Assembly: GCA_002167855.2 (NCBI GenBank)
Contig: NHBG02000016.1
Span: 44,454-102,516 of the forward strand
Length of the DNA: 58,063 nucleotides
Reading direction: 5' to 3'
Source: Gammaproteobacteria bacterium TMED1
Lineage (GTDB): Bacteria; Pseudomonadota; Gammaproteobacteria; Pseudomonadales; Azotimanducaceae
Under the pieces are notes generated by a model. That model did not search any database. It was not told the origin of the DNA and saw nothing but the letters and a program-made list of their open reading frames with translations. Shown here one piece after another: positions 19,090 through 27,770 of the stretch. Both the position numbers and the translations under genes were made by a program. Positions within the stretch are counted from its first letter, which is position 1. Every line of letters begins with the position of its first letter.

Positions 19090-20046
19090 ATGGATAAAAA
19101 GCGAGATACTGCTCAGCGAGTCAGACAAGTCATTGTCGAACCGGACCACTGCGGACAAAGGCTCGATAATTTTCTCCAAAGAGAGTTGAAGGGCGTGCCA
19201 AAATCAAGAATTTATCGAATCATCAGGAAGGGTGAAGTGCGCATCAATGGAAAGAGAGGGAAGGCAAGTACACGGCTGTTTTCTGGTGACACCGTAAGAG
19301 TACCCCCGATACGTAGCTCGACTAAAGCACTACAAAAAACGAAGTTGCAAAGTTTGGAAGAAACAATAATTTACGAGAATAAATCCATAATTGTTATTAA
19401 CAAGCCGCCAGGTCTTGCTGTCCATGGGGGGAGTGGTATTTCGATGGGTGTCATAGAAACTTTTCGTGCCAATTCTTCGACAGCAAGCTCTCTTGAGCTC
19501 GTTCATAGGTTAGACAGAGATACCTCAGGATGCTTAATGATCGCAAAGAATAGACGTTATTTAAAAGTCCTACAGAGTGCTTTAAGGGCAACATCGATAA
19601 TAAGAAAAAATTACAGGGCAATAGTCCATGGGAATTGGCCGTCCAGATTGGGTTTTATTGATGCGCCTATAAAGAAAAATTCACTCAGTAGTGGTGAAAG
19701 AATCTCTAAAGTTTCAGAAAGTGGCAAGACAGCAAGGACAGAATTTAGTGTTTTGGCCAGAGGCGGGGGGCTAACATTTCTCTCTGTCAAACCGATCACT
19801 GGAAGAACGCATCAAATCAGGGTCCATTGTTGTCATGTAGACAAACCGATTCTTGGTGATACAAAATATGGATATCAAGCTGAGGATGGTGCGATTTCAA
19901 AAATAGCTAACTCCTATAGACTTATGCTGCATGCAGAAAGTTTAGAGGTTCCACCGATTGAAGATTTCCCAGGATTCAGCGTCAAAGCGCCTCAGGATGA
20001 TGCGTTCTCAAGGGTGCTCAGCCACATGGCAGCCGGTAAAACCTAA
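19090..20046 (+). CDS. rluC: 23S rRNA pseudouridine synthase RluC
   Basis: Makes pseudouridines in 23S rRNA (positions 955, 2504 and 2580 in E. coli). It has 318 residues from ATG 19090: an S4 RNA-binding domain (GQRLDNFLQRELKGVPKSRIYRIIRKGEVRINGKR, about 20-60) and an RluA-type catalytic domain with HRLDRDTSG carrying the catalytic Asp (about 141) and GRTHQIRVH. The frame extends upstream to 18973, but those 39 residues have no family counterpart, so the internal ATG is preferred. It is divergent from rne, and its 3' end overlaps the convergent yceF by 4 bp. Confidence 0.94.
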   Translation: MDKKRDTAQRVRQVIVEPDHCGQRLDNFLQRELKGVPKSRIYRIIRKGEVRINGKRGKASTRLFSGDTVRVPPIRSSTKALQKTKLQSLEETIIYENKSIIVINKPPGLAVHGGSGISMGVIETFRANSSTASSLELVHRLDRDTSGCLMIAKNRRYLKVLQSALRATSIIRKNYRAIVHGNWPSRLGFIDAPIKKNSLSSGERISKVSESGKTARTEFSVLARGGGLTFLSVKPITGRTHQIRVHCCHVDKPILGDTKYGYQAEDGAISKIANSYRLMLHAESLEVPPIEDFPGFSVKAPQDDAFSRVLSHMAAGKT

Positions 20047-20648
20047 GCCTTGGTAAAATCAAGGAGATCGAGCTTCAAAGAAGCAAGTTCTTCTCTCAGA
20101 AGCATGACAGGCAACCCGTAAACGCAGTTGATGTCCCGACCGCGGGCATCCTCCAATAAGGTCAATCCCGCAGACTCTACTTTAATACTACCTGCGCAGT
20201 CATAAGGGCTATCGATATTGAGATAACGTTCTATTTCTTTCTCTGAAAGACAACGAAATTTTACTTCGAAGGTTTCAATAGCGGCCTTTTCTTTGCCGTC
20301 ATGTGTCAACAAGCATAATGAGGTAGTGAAGGATACCCATTCCCCCTGAAACTGTTTAAGTTGTTTGAAGGCGCTCGCATAATTCTCGGGCTTGTTAAAT
20401 ATTCTCTCGCCTTGATGAGCAACTTGATCGCTAGATACGATCACATATTGCTTTAGTTTGACGTCTAGTGATAATGCTTTCCCATAAGCCAGCCTCATTA
20501 CTGTGGATTCAGGGCTCTCATTAGGCAATACATGTTCAGGGAAGTTAGGGGCCATCTGAATGAAGTTGACGGCTATATTAGACAATATTTCGGCTCTATA
20601 CGGCGAGGAAGATCCCAAAACTAAAAAATTAGGGCACTTTTTTAACAT
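20043..20648 (-). CDS. yceF: Maf-family nucleotide pyrophosphatase (YceF type)
   Basis: House-cleaning pyrophosphatase of the Maf family; E. coli YceF hydrolyses m7GTP. It has 201 residues with the Maf signature near the N-terminus (LGSSSPYRAEIL, about 11-22), VIVSSDQVAHQGERIFNKP with the catalytic Asp (about 74), and the C-terminal YDCAGSIKVESAGLTLLEDARGRDINCVYGLP. It is divergent from yceD, exactly as in E. coli. The YceF subgroup is inferred from this position; the substrate is not proven by sequence. Confidence 0.92.
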   Translation of the reverse strand: MLKKCPNFLVLGSSSPYRAEILSNIAVNFIQMAPNFPEHVLPNESPESTVMRLAYGKALSLDVKLKQYVIVSSDQVAHQGERIFNKPENYASAFKQLKQFQGEWVSFTTSLCLLTHDGKEKAAIETFEVKFRCLSEKEIERYLNIDSPYDCAGSIKVESAGLTLLEDARGRDINCVYGLPVMLLREELASLKLDLLDFTKA

Positions 20649-20722
20649 TTATCGAATTTCCATAGGGTAATGGCCATAAATTTTTTGACAGCATTAATCA
20701 GTATCTCTAAACTTCGCGCGAT

Positions 20723-21229
20723 ATGCTATCAGGCCCCCTTCCGGAATCGGTAAATTTCGTCGAATACCTAGACAAAGGAGCTTCCTTGCAAGGTTTCATT
20801 CCACTCTCTCGGTTCGTAAGGTTTCGCAACCTTCTAGCTAGTGAGGAAGGAGAGATAGACTTACGGTTACATTTTGAGGAAGTAGGGTCAGGTCTCGCAA
20901 GAGTGGTGGGAGCGGCCTCCGCGTCGGTCGAGCTTTTTTGCCAAAATTGCCTCCATGTCATGACTTTACAGGTGGCGATAGACGTCAATACTAGGCTAGT
21001 GAAAAGCGACTCGGAACTGCACTCGCTGGCGGAGAATATAGATGGAATGGTGGTCGATACTCCTAGGCTATCTTTAACAGAACTTTTAGAAGATGATCTA
21101 ATATTGGTGTTACCGATGGTTCCTAGACATGATGTGCCCTGCATTGAGACACTGAAAATAGTGGGGTCAGAAACTCGGAGGCCTTTCGCAGACTTATCTA
21201 AATTGCTATTGCAAAGGGAGAAGGATTAA
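20723..21229 (+). CDS. yceD: DUF177 family protein YceD
   Basis: A 168-residue YceD/DUF177 protein, a family co-transcribed with rpmF in bacteria and linked in plants and bacteria to 23S rRNA accumulation. Visible features are the cysteine pair in the central [16 protein letters not shown] segment (about 72-88) and the acidic [20 protein letters not shown] stretch near 120-135, both typical. The stop codon shares one base with the rpmF start, indicating coupling. Confidence 0.92.
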   Translation: MLSGPLPESVNFVEYLDKGASLQGFIPLSRFVRFRNLLASEEGEIDLRLHFEEVGSGLARVVGAASASVELFCQNCLHVMTLQVAIDVNTRLVKSDSELHSLAENIDGMVVDTPRLSLTELLEDDLILVLPMVPRHDVPCIETLKIVGSETRRPFADLSKLLLQREKD

Positions 21230-21414
21230 TGGCGGTTCAACAAAATAAAGTTACACGCGCCCGTCGGGGACAGAGACGCGCCCACGATAGCTTAAAGGGT
21301 GCTACATTGTCAGAAGACCCTACTACTGGAGAGACTCATAGACGGCATCATATTACCGCGGATGGGTTTTACAGGGGAAAAAAGGTCGTTCATAACGAAA
21401 GCGGTGAAGACTAG
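21229..21414 (+). CDS. rpmF: 50S ribosomal protein L32
   Basis: A 61-residue basic protein of the large ribosomal subunit. It begins [20 protein letters not shown] and continues with [21 protein letters not shown], the usual L32 ending in proteobacteria that lack the zinc-binding cysteines. It is coupled to yceD by a TAATG overlap. Only 39 bp separate it from fabD, so plsX and fabH, which often follow rpmF, are missing here. Confidence 0.97.
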   Translation: MAVQQNKVTRARRGQRRAHDSLKGATLSEDPTTGETHRRHHITADGFYRGKKVVHNESGED

Positions 21415-21453
21415 CAACCTCGCCTTACTCCTGATTAAAAAATAGAGAATTTT

Positions 21454-22377
21454 ATGAGCAAACTGGCGTTTGTTTTTCCTGGTCAAGGATCTCAAAAGGT
21501 GGGAATGCTGCAAGGCTGGGGTAAGGAGTTGTCTGGAACCTTCGAGCTCGCTTCTGAAGTCCTTGGATACGACTTATGGAAGCTTATCCAAGACGGACCG
21601 GTTGAAAGGCTTAATCAGACGGAATATACCCAACCCGCTGTTTTGACCTCAAGCTTGGCTATGTGGTTCATAGCAAAGGAGCGTGGTGCCGCCCCCGACC
21701 TTGTTGCAGGTCATAGTCTTGGAGAATATGCTGCGCTTGTGGCAGCGGAAGTCGTAAGTTTCGAAGTTGCAGTAAGTCTTGTACAGAAAAGAGGTCAGCT
21801 GATGCAGTCAGCCGTGCCTATTGGCAAAGGGGGTATGGCAGCGATCCTGGGGCTCGAGGATGAAAACGTTGTCGAAATTTGCAGAACTTGTGCAGGGGCC
21901 GATATTTTGGAGGCTGCAAATTTTAACTCTCCAGGACAGGTCGTTATAGCAGGTCATACCGAGGCAATTAATAGAGCGCTTGAGGCCTGCAATGCTGCAG
22001 GAGCAAAAAGAGCGATAGTGCTACCGGTTAGCGCACCTTTCCATTGTAGATTGATGGAGCCGGCTGCAGCAGAGATGGCCACTATTCTCAATGATACCTG
22101 TTTAAGCGAACCTACTATAGGACTGCTGCAAAACGTGGACGCGCATTATGCAAGAACTACTGAGCATATAAGGGCCAATCTAGTCGCACAAATGTCTAAA
22201 GCGGTGCTTTGGACACCTATAGTCCAACATATGGTTAAAGATGGGGTGGATGTTATCGTTGAATGTGGCCCCGGCTCAGTGCTTTCTGGACTCAATCGAC
22301 GAATTGATAAATCTGTTAGTACCCTTGGTATCTCATCAGAGAAGGAGATGGGGGCCGTCATGGAAAGGATAATATAA
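21454..22377 (+). CDS. fabD: Malonyl-CoA:ACP transacylase FabD
   Basis: Loads malonate from CoA onto acyl carrier protein for fatty-acid elongation. Its 307 residues match the family. It shows FPGQGSQKVGM at the N-terminus, the nucleophile elbow GHSLGEY with Ser88, and SAPFHCRLM with the active-site His near 199. Its TAA overlaps the fabG ATG by one base. It is part of the yceD-rpmF-fabD-fabG-acpP-fabF cluster. Confidence 0.97.
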   Translation: MSKLAFVFPGQGSQKVGMLQGWGKELSGTFELASEVLGYDLWKLIQDGPVERLNQTEYTQPAVLTSSLAMWFIAKERGAAPDLVAGHSLGEYAALVAAEVVSFEVAVSLVQKRGQLMQSAVPIGKGGMAAILGLEDENVVEICRTCAGADILEAANFNSPGQVVIAGHTEAINRALEACNAAGAKRAIVLPVSAPFHCRLMEPAAAEMATILNDTCLSEPTIGLLQNVDAHYARTTEHIRANLVAQMSKAVLWTPIVQHMVKDGVDVIVECGPGSVLSGLNRRIDKSVSTLGISSEKEMGAVMERII

Positions 22378-23102
22378 TGGCTCGAGTTGCGCTTGTAACT
22401 GGCGCAAGCCGGGGTATAGGTTACGCTATTTTGAAGGCTTTCGCGTTGGATGGTATGGAGGTTATAGGTACTGCAACAAGTGAGGAAGGGGCAGAATCGA
22501 TCTCAAATACGTTAGCTGGATCCGGTAAAGGCTATGTGCTCAAAGTCGAAGAAAAAACGTCAATTGAGCGATTTTTTAAAGAAATATCGGAAAGTCATGA
22601 GTCCCCTCTAGTTCTTGTTAACAACGCGGGAATCGCGAGGGATAATATAGCACTGCGCATGAAAGAGTCTGACTGGCAGGAGGTCATTCAGACAAATTTA
22701 AGCTCCGTATATCGAATTACTAAAAATTGTCTCAGAGGTATGACAAAAGCAAGGTGGGGGCGAATTATTAACGTAAGTTCGGTAGTGTCTCGTATGGGCA
22801 ATCCAGGTCAAAGCAATTACGCGGCATCCAAGGCTGGAATGGAGGGTTACAGCAGGTCTCTAGCGATTGAGTTGGCTGCTCGGGGTATTACTGTAAACTC
22901 AGTTGCACCTGGATTTATTCAAACAGACTTAACAAAAGATTTGATTAAAGGGAAGTCAGACATACTTTTGTCTCGCGTGCCCCTAGGGCGTTTCGGAACC
23001 TCGGAAGAGGTCGCAGCGTTAGTGGCGTTTTTAGCTAGTGATAACGCCGGATATATTACGGGAGAAACACTGCATATTAATGGCGGTATGTATATGAATT
23101 AA
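22377..23102 (+). CDS. fabG: 3-oxoacyl-ACP reductase FabG
   Basis: NADPH-dependent short-chain dehydrogenase that reduces 3-oxoacyl-ACP. It has 241 residues with the cofactor-binding TGASRGIG near residue 8, NNAGI near 85, the catalytic Ser in NVSSVVSR (about 135) and the YAASK Tyr-Lys pair (about 148-152), and the C-terminal GYITGETLHINGGMYM tail. Its genome position between fabD and acpP separates it from other SDR enzymes. Confidence 0.97.
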   Translation: MARVALVTGASRGIGYAILKAFALDGMEVIGTATSEEGAESISNTLAGSGKGYVLKVEEKTSIERFFKEISESHESPLVLVNNAGIARDNIALRMKESDWQEVIQTNLSSVYRITKNCLRGMTKARWGRIINVSSVVSRMGNPGQSNYAASKAGMEGYSRSLAIELAARGITVNSVAPGFIQTDLTKDLIKGKSDILLSRVPLGRFGTSEEVAALVAFLASDNAGYITGETLHINGGMYMN

Positions 23103-23211
23103 GGTTACTGAAATGAGTGCCTGAGGCCATCTGTTAATAAAGCTTGATTGCCAGACGGGCATTTTATTAAAATATTGAAGCTTTAACTGTGAGAAACATT
23201 AGGAGTCCCCA

Positions 23212-23445
23212 ATGAGTACGACTGAAGAAAGAGTGATCAAACTGGTTTGTGAACAACTGGGTGTAAAGGAGGAAGAGGTCACTTCGGAGGCTTCCTTTGT
23301 AGAAGATCTCGGTGCCGACTCACTCGATACGGTGGAATTGGTAATGGCTCTAGAAGAAGAGTTCGAAACAGAAATCCCGGACGAAGATGCGGAAAAAATA
23401 ACCACGGTTAAGGAAGCGATGGAGTATATTGAAGCTCACACTTAA
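23212..23445 (+). CDS. acpP: Acyl carrier protein
   Basis: A 77-residue acidic carrier for growing acyl chains in fatty acid, lipid A and other pathways. The phosphopantetheine attachment site is Ser37 in [18 protein letters not shown] precedes the ATG by six bases. A hairpin with a T-run follows the gene, which may uncouple acpP mRNA level from fabF, as expected for this very highly expressed gene. Confidence 0.98.
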   Translation: MSTTEERVIKLVCEQLGVKEEEVTSEASFVEDLGADSLDTVELVMALEEEFETEIPDEDAEKITTVKEAMEYIEAHT

Positions 23446-23469
23446 AGCAAAGTATGAATGCGAATTGAG

Positions 23470-23502
23470 GCCGCCTTTGTTTTCAAATGCGGCTTTTCTT
23501 TT
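23470..23502 (+). terminator. Rho-independent terminator or attenuator after acpP
   Basis: GCCGC at 23470-23474 pairs with GCGGC at 23489-23493; inside, TTTG pairs with CAAA around a TTTT loop, with one C/T mismatch between the stems. TTTTCTTTT follows at once. The form is that of an intrinsic terminator. fabF starts only 75 bases later, so partial read-through is likely. Confidence 0.72.
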
Positions 23503-23577
23503 ATTGAGAACTCCAAAGTAGGAATGTAGCTTATAAAAATCGATTATCACAGGAACTTTAATAAGTGAGAACAAGTC

Positions 23578-24819
23578 TTGGATAACCGCCGAGTTGTCGT
23601 AACAGGGCTGGGGATGATAAGTCCCCTTGGGGCTTCATTAGAGAGCACATGGACCGGCCTCCTCGAAGGTAGAAGTGGTATTCGTTCAATAGCAAATATC
23701 GATGTCGAGGGCTATCCTGTCCGTTTTGGCGGCCAAGTCCCTGAATTTCCGATTACCCAATATTTAAGCCCCAAAGAAACTAGGCGCATGGATGGCTTCA
23801 TTCAGTTCGGATTGGTAACCGGTATACAAGCGATGCAAGATTCAGGGATCCAAGTGACGGAAGAAAATAAAAATCGTATTGGTGTTGCTGTTGGTTCAGG
23901 TATTGGTGGTATCGCTACTATTGAGACTTGTCATACGGTGCTGGGCTTGCGCGGGCCAACAAAGGTATCGCCTTTTTTTGTTCCATCATCAGTGATAAAT
24001 ATGCTTGCAGGTCATTTGTCCATCATGTTTGGAGTGGGAGGGCCAAATATATCCATAACAACAGCTTGTGCTACCGGAACTCATAACATTGGATTTGCGT
24101 CAAGGTTGATCAGAAATGGGGATGCTGATGTGATGTTAGCGGGTGGTTCGGAGAAATCTATTTCACCAACTACGTTGGCTGGATTTGGTGCAATGAGAGC
24201 ATTGTCAACCAGGAATGAAGACCCGGAGGGTGCCTCGCGACCTTGGGACCGTGATCGTGATGGCTTTGTTCTAAGCGATGGATCAGCAACTTTATTGCTT
24301 GAGGAATATGATCACGCAAGAGCTCGGGGCGCTAAAATTTATTGCGAACTAGCTGGCTTCGGCATGAGCGCCGATGCTCACCATATGACCTCACCCGCAG
24401 CAGATGGTGCTGGAGCTGCTCGATCAATGCAGAATGCTCTGAGAGACGCGCAAATGGATCCAAAGAACATAGATTATGTCAATGCGCACGGAACTTCGAC
24501 TCCGCAGGGCGACATAGCGGAAACCGTTGCAATAAAGAGTTGCATGGGTGCTCATGCGTCAAACATAGCAATTAGTTCCACGAAAAGTATGATCGGTCAC
24601 GCCCTGGGCGCAGCGGGATCTTTGGAGGCCGTGATTAGCATTCTGTCTCTTTATAATCAAATTGCACCCCCCACAATTAATTTGGAAAATCCAGATCCAG
24701 AATGCGATCTAGACTATATTCCTAATGTTGCACGGGAGATGGAGATCTCTGCTGTTTTAAGCAATTCATTCGGGTTTGGTGGTACAAACGGTACACTTAT
24801 TTTTAGACGCTATGAGTAA
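23578..24819 (+). CDS. fabF: 3-oxoacyl-ACP synthase II FabF
   Basis: Condensing enzyme of fatty-acid elongation. It has 413 residues with the thiolase fold: nucleophile Cys164 in TTACATGTHNIG, the first active-site His in [11 protein letters not shown] (about 301-311), and the second in KSMIGHALGAAGSLEA (about 340), ending [15 protein letters not shown]. The start is TTG; no better start exists nearby. The 3' end overlaps mltG by 8 bp. pabC, which often sits between fabF and mltG, is absent. Confidence 0.97.
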   Translation: MDNRRVVVTGLGMISPLGASLESTWTGLLEGRSGIRSIANIDVEGYPVRFGGQVPEFPITQYLSPKETRRMDGFIQFGLVTGIQAMQDSGIQVTEENKNRIGVAVGSGIGGIATIETCHTVLGLRGPTKVSPFFVPSSVINMLAGHLSIMFGVGGPNISITTACATGTHNIGFASRLIRNGDADVMLAGGSEKSISPTTLAGFGAMRALSTRNEDPEGASRPWDRDRDGFVLSDGSATLLLEEYDHARARGAKIYCELAGFGMSADAHHMTSPAADGAGAARSMQNALRDAQMDPKNIDYVNAHGTSTPQGDIAETVAIKSCMGAHASNIAISSTKSMIGHALGAAGSLEAVISILSLYNQIAPPTINLENPDPECDLDYIPNVAREMEISAVLSNSFGFGGTNGTLIFRRYE

Positions 24820-25858
24820 GACTTTTTATAGGATTTTTAACGTAAAAAGTCTATTTGTCTTCATTTCGATCTTTATCTTTGCAGTAGTAAAAAGCTGTCA
24901 TGACCAAGTGAATTCGTCAATTAATTGGAATTCCGATGAAACTTTTGTGATCGAGAATGGTGCTAGCCTTGAAAGGATACTAAAACAGCTTTCTTCCAAA
25001 AATGTTGTAAAGACATCAGAGCAGTTTCTCCTAGGCTATGCTTTGTTGACCAATTTTAGAGGCACTTTTAAGGCCGGTGAGTATGACCTCTCGAAAATTA
25101 AAACTGTTACGGAACTCTTTGTGCTGCTTCGCTCGGGGAAGGTTTTAGAGAGGCAAATTACTTTCATTGAGGGATGGACCTTCGAGCAGTGGCGAAATCA
25201 TTTAAAGGATTCCCCCTATATCAAACAAGAATTAGGGGAGCGAAAAAATAGTGAGGTTATGGCAATAATTGCAGGGAAGCCCGAGCTCATGCCTGAAGGT
25301 TTTTTTTTCCCAGACACTTATCAGTTTACCCGCGGGGACAGTGACATACGGATTTTAAAGCGGGCCCACAAAAAGATGGTCGATGTGTTGGAAAAAGAGT
25401 GGGCTAATCGAATGATTGAGGGTACGCTTGAAGACGCCTACGAAGCGTTGATCTTAGCTTCGATAATTGAGAGTGAAACAGGTTTTAAAGGCGATAGAGG
25501 GAAAGTGAGTCAGGTATTTGTAAATCGTCTTAGACGAAATATACGTCTACAGTCAGATCCTACAGTGATATATGGTATGGGTAAAACCTTTGATGGGAAC
25601 CTAACAAAAAAAGATTTGCGAAAAGCTACCCCATTTAATACCTACACCAATTTAGGTTTACCACCCACTCCTATAGGAATGCCAAGTCTCGCTTCGGTCA
25701 GAGCAGCACTTCATCCAGAGGAGGGAGAGTATCTCTATTTTGTTGCTAAGGGGGACGGGAGGACATACTTTTCAAAGACACTGACAGAGCATAATCAAGC
25801 GGTAGAAAAGTATCAGAGGTCAGGTCGACCCAAGAGTTATCAAAGCACCCCTCAATGA
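24812..25858 (+). CDS. mltG: Endolytic peptidoglycan transglycosylase MltG
   Basis: Membrane-anchored lytic transglycosylase thought to end nascent glycan strands. From ATG 24812 it has 348 residues: a transmembrane anchor near residues 10-28 (SLFVFISIFIFAVVKS), a LysM-like region, and the YceG catalytic domain with ILASIIESET holding the catalytic Glu (about 220), then FVNRLRRNIRLQSDPTVIYG and TYTNLGLPPTPIGMPS. The frame opens earlier at 24776, but those residues lie within fabF and precede the anchor without family support. Confidence 0.95.
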   Translation: MSKTFYRIFNVKSLFVFISIFIFAVVKSCHDQVNSSINWNSDETFVIENGASLERILKQLSSKNVVKTSEQFLLGYALLTNFRGTFKAGEYDLSKIKTVTELFVLLRSGKVLERQITFIEGWTFEQWRNHLKDSPYIKQELGERKNSEVMAIIAGKPELMPEGFFFPDTYQFTRGDSDIRILKRAHKKMVDVLEKEWANRMIEGTLEDAYEALILASIIESETGFKGDRGKVSQVFVNRLRRNIRLQSDPTVIYGMGKTFDGNLTKKDLRKATPFNTYTNLGLPPTPIGMPSLASVRAALHPEEGEYLYFVAKGDGRTYFSKTLTEHNQAVEKYQRSGRPKSYQSTPQ

Positions 25859-25899
25859 GGCTTTTAAATGGAATTAGGAAATAAAAGGGAGATACTCTG

Positions 25900-26529
25900 A
25901 TGAATAGGGGGGCGTTCTTGACTGTCGAGGGCTTAGAAGGTGCTGGGAAGTCTTCTAGCATTAATATAATTTCCGAAGTGCTCTCACATAAGAATATCCC
26001 GTATATTTGTACGCGGGAACCTGGAGGTACTTTGCTGGGAGAGCACGTTAGGAAGACGCTACTCTCCAAATCCCAAGAACCTATGCAGCCAATGACAGAA
26101 TTATTATTGATGTTTGCATGCCGAGCCGAGCATATTACGCGAGTAATCGAGCCTCAACTAAGTGATGGTAAATGGGTGGTTTGCGATCGTTTTACCGATT
26201 CAAGTTTTGCCTATCAGGGCGGTGGCAGGGGGTTGAATTTCAGCGTTATACATAGCCTGGAAACTTTGACGCTACCAAAAATAAGACCAGATCACACGTT
26301 TATCCTAGATGTCCCCGTGGCAGAGGGCTTGAGAAGAGCTTCGAGAAGAGGCGAAAGTGATAGGTTTGAGCAGGAAGATATTAATTTTTTTGAACGCGCT
26401 CGAAAAGTTTTTCTAGATAGATCTCGTGCTAATAAAGCTTATTCGGTCGTGGATGCGAGTAATTCTGAGGGGCAAGTGCAGACCGATATCAAAAAATATC
26501 TTGAATCTTTCATTAAAAGCTTTAAGTGA
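25900..26529 (+). CDS. tmk: Thymidylate kinase
   Basis: Phosphorylates dTMP to dTDP. It has 209 residues with P-loop EGLEGAGKSS (about 9-18), the TREPGGT motif (about 44-50), and CDRFTDSSFAYQGGGRG (about 94-110) with the conserved DR(F/Y) and Q residues that bind dTMP. The LID-region arginines are in RASRRGESDRFE. It lies in the conserved mltG-tmk-holB order, 9 bp before holB. Confidence 0.97.
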   Translation: MNRGAFLTVEGLEGAGKSSSINIISEVLSHKNIPYICTREPGGTLLGEHVRKTLLSKSQEPMQPMTELLLMFACRAEHITRVIEPQLSDGKWVVCDRFTDSSFAYQGGGRGLNFSVIHSLETLTLPKIRPDHTFILDVPVAEGLRRASRRGESDRFEQEDINFFERARKVFLDRSRANKAYSVVDASNSEGQVQTDIKKYLESFIKSFK

Positions 26530-26538
26530 GTTCTACGA

Positions 26539-27522
26539 ATGGATTACTTACCTTGGCATCAAAACAATTGGGACAGGATAACAATGCAATTTATAGTGAG
26601 ACGCAATCCACATGCGCTTTTGCTTTATGGCGCAAGCGGTCTGGGGAAGCGAGTTTTCGCCGAGTCCCTGAGCTCGCTGCTTCTTTGTCAGGCACCTATG
26701 AAAAACAAACATTGTGGACGATGTAGGGGTTGTGTGTTGAAACAAGCAGGCACACACCCTGATTTGAGGCACGTAAGACCAGAAAGCTCTCGACAAATAA
26801 AGATTGATCAAATCAGAGAGCTCAATCGTTGGAGTGTGCAAACTTCGCAACAAGGCGGATATAAGATTGCAATTATCTATCCATCGGAGCAGATGAATGT
26901 GCAGTCGGCAAATGCGTTCCTGAAAGTTCTAGAGGAGCCGCCACCTCAAACTCTTTTTATCCTTGTTGCAGACAAGGTTCTAAGCATATTGCCAACGGTC
27001 CGAAGTCGTTGCCAAAGTTTGCTTTTCAGTGTTCCAAAACATACTGAAGCTTTACAGTGGCTTAAAAGTCAGCATGATCATACCGACAATCTTGCACAGT
27101 TATTGATTCAGTCAGGTGGTGCTCCGTTAGAAGTCTCAAAACTTTTGAATGGTGATTATATTCGCCTTCGTAATGATGTAGCTCAAAATATGTTGGCATT
27201 ACTATCAAGGAAGACTAATGCCTTAGAAAAGGCGGCAAATTTACAAAAGTATCAGCCTATTGACGTCTTAAAGGTGTTGGAGAGTTTTGTCTCCAAGGCA
27301 ATCAGACTCTCAATGGTAAAGGAAGAAAAGAATATTTCGTCTCAAGATGAAGACGATGCTCCATCTAGGTTATTGGCATCGTTGGAGGTGACTGCGCTTT
27401 TTCAATTCAGGGATCAGCTTCTAAAAGCGGTGCGCTACCTTAGCGGAAACTCGAATCCTAATCCGCTCCTGCTTATCGAGGCTATTTTTGTTAATTTGAG
27501 TCGCGCTCAGATCAGAAATTAG
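26539..27522 (+). CDS. holB: DNA polymerase III delta' subunit
   Basis: Part of the clamp loader that places the beta clamp on DNA. It has 327 residues: an AAA+ fold with P-loop-like GASGLGKR (about 31-38), a zinc-binding cysteine cluster (CGRCRGC, about 57-63), the NAFLKVLEEPPP segment (about 122-133) and the SRC motif near 155. The C-terminal domain is poorly conserved, as usual. ATG at 26539 is chosen because the preceding tmk ends at 26529. Nothing resembling pilZ or tatD follows. Confidence 0.94.
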   Translation: MDYLPWHQNNWDRITMQFIVRRNPHALLLYGASGLGKRVFAESLSSLLLCQAPMKNKHCGRCRGCVLKQAGTHPDLRHVRPESSRQIKIDQIRELNRWSVQTSQQGGYKIAIIYPSEQMNVQSANAFLKVLEEPPPQTLFILVADKVLSILPTVRSRCQSLLFSVPKHTEALQWLKSQHDHTDNLAQLLIQSGGAPLEVSKLLNGDYIRLRNDVAQNMLALLSRKTNALEKAANLQKYQPIDVLKVLESFVSKAIRLSMVKEEKNISSQDEDDAPSRLLASLEVTALFQFRDQLLKAVRYLSGNSNPNPLLLIEAIFVNLSRAQIRN

Positions 27523-27770
27523 ACTATTGTATTGGAAACACATTGCGCATTACCACGCTAGGGGTAAACTAGCTAGGAGTTTGTGTCGTAACGTTTAACG
27601 GAAGTACTGAGTCTTGCATGGGCGTCGCGCGATAATATGTGAAGAGAAGTCGACAAGAGTGGCCCCACCAGTCAGCGTTAATTACTGTGAGGTGTGGTAA
27701 CGGATGTAAAGCCCTTCTCGATTTGAGGTGGAGACGGGTTCGATTAGGTTTAGTTTAATGAGGAGAAACA
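27523..27770 (+). other. Leader region of the molybdenum hydroxylase operon
   Basis: About 250 bases upstream of the Mo-hydroxylase genes. It has no open frame of note. It can form a stem from CACC-AGT (27666-27672) with ACT-GTGA-GGTG (27684-27694), and further GC-rich pairing downstream (CCC at about 27713 with GGG at about 27735). This may be a structured 5' leader; I cannot assign it to any riboswitch class by eye. Confidence 0.3.

Noticed and set aside
27725-27755. tRNA-like GGGTTCGATTA (T-loop-like) before the Mo-hydroxylase operon
   Set aside because: No matching acceptor, D-arm or anticodon stem can be built around it.
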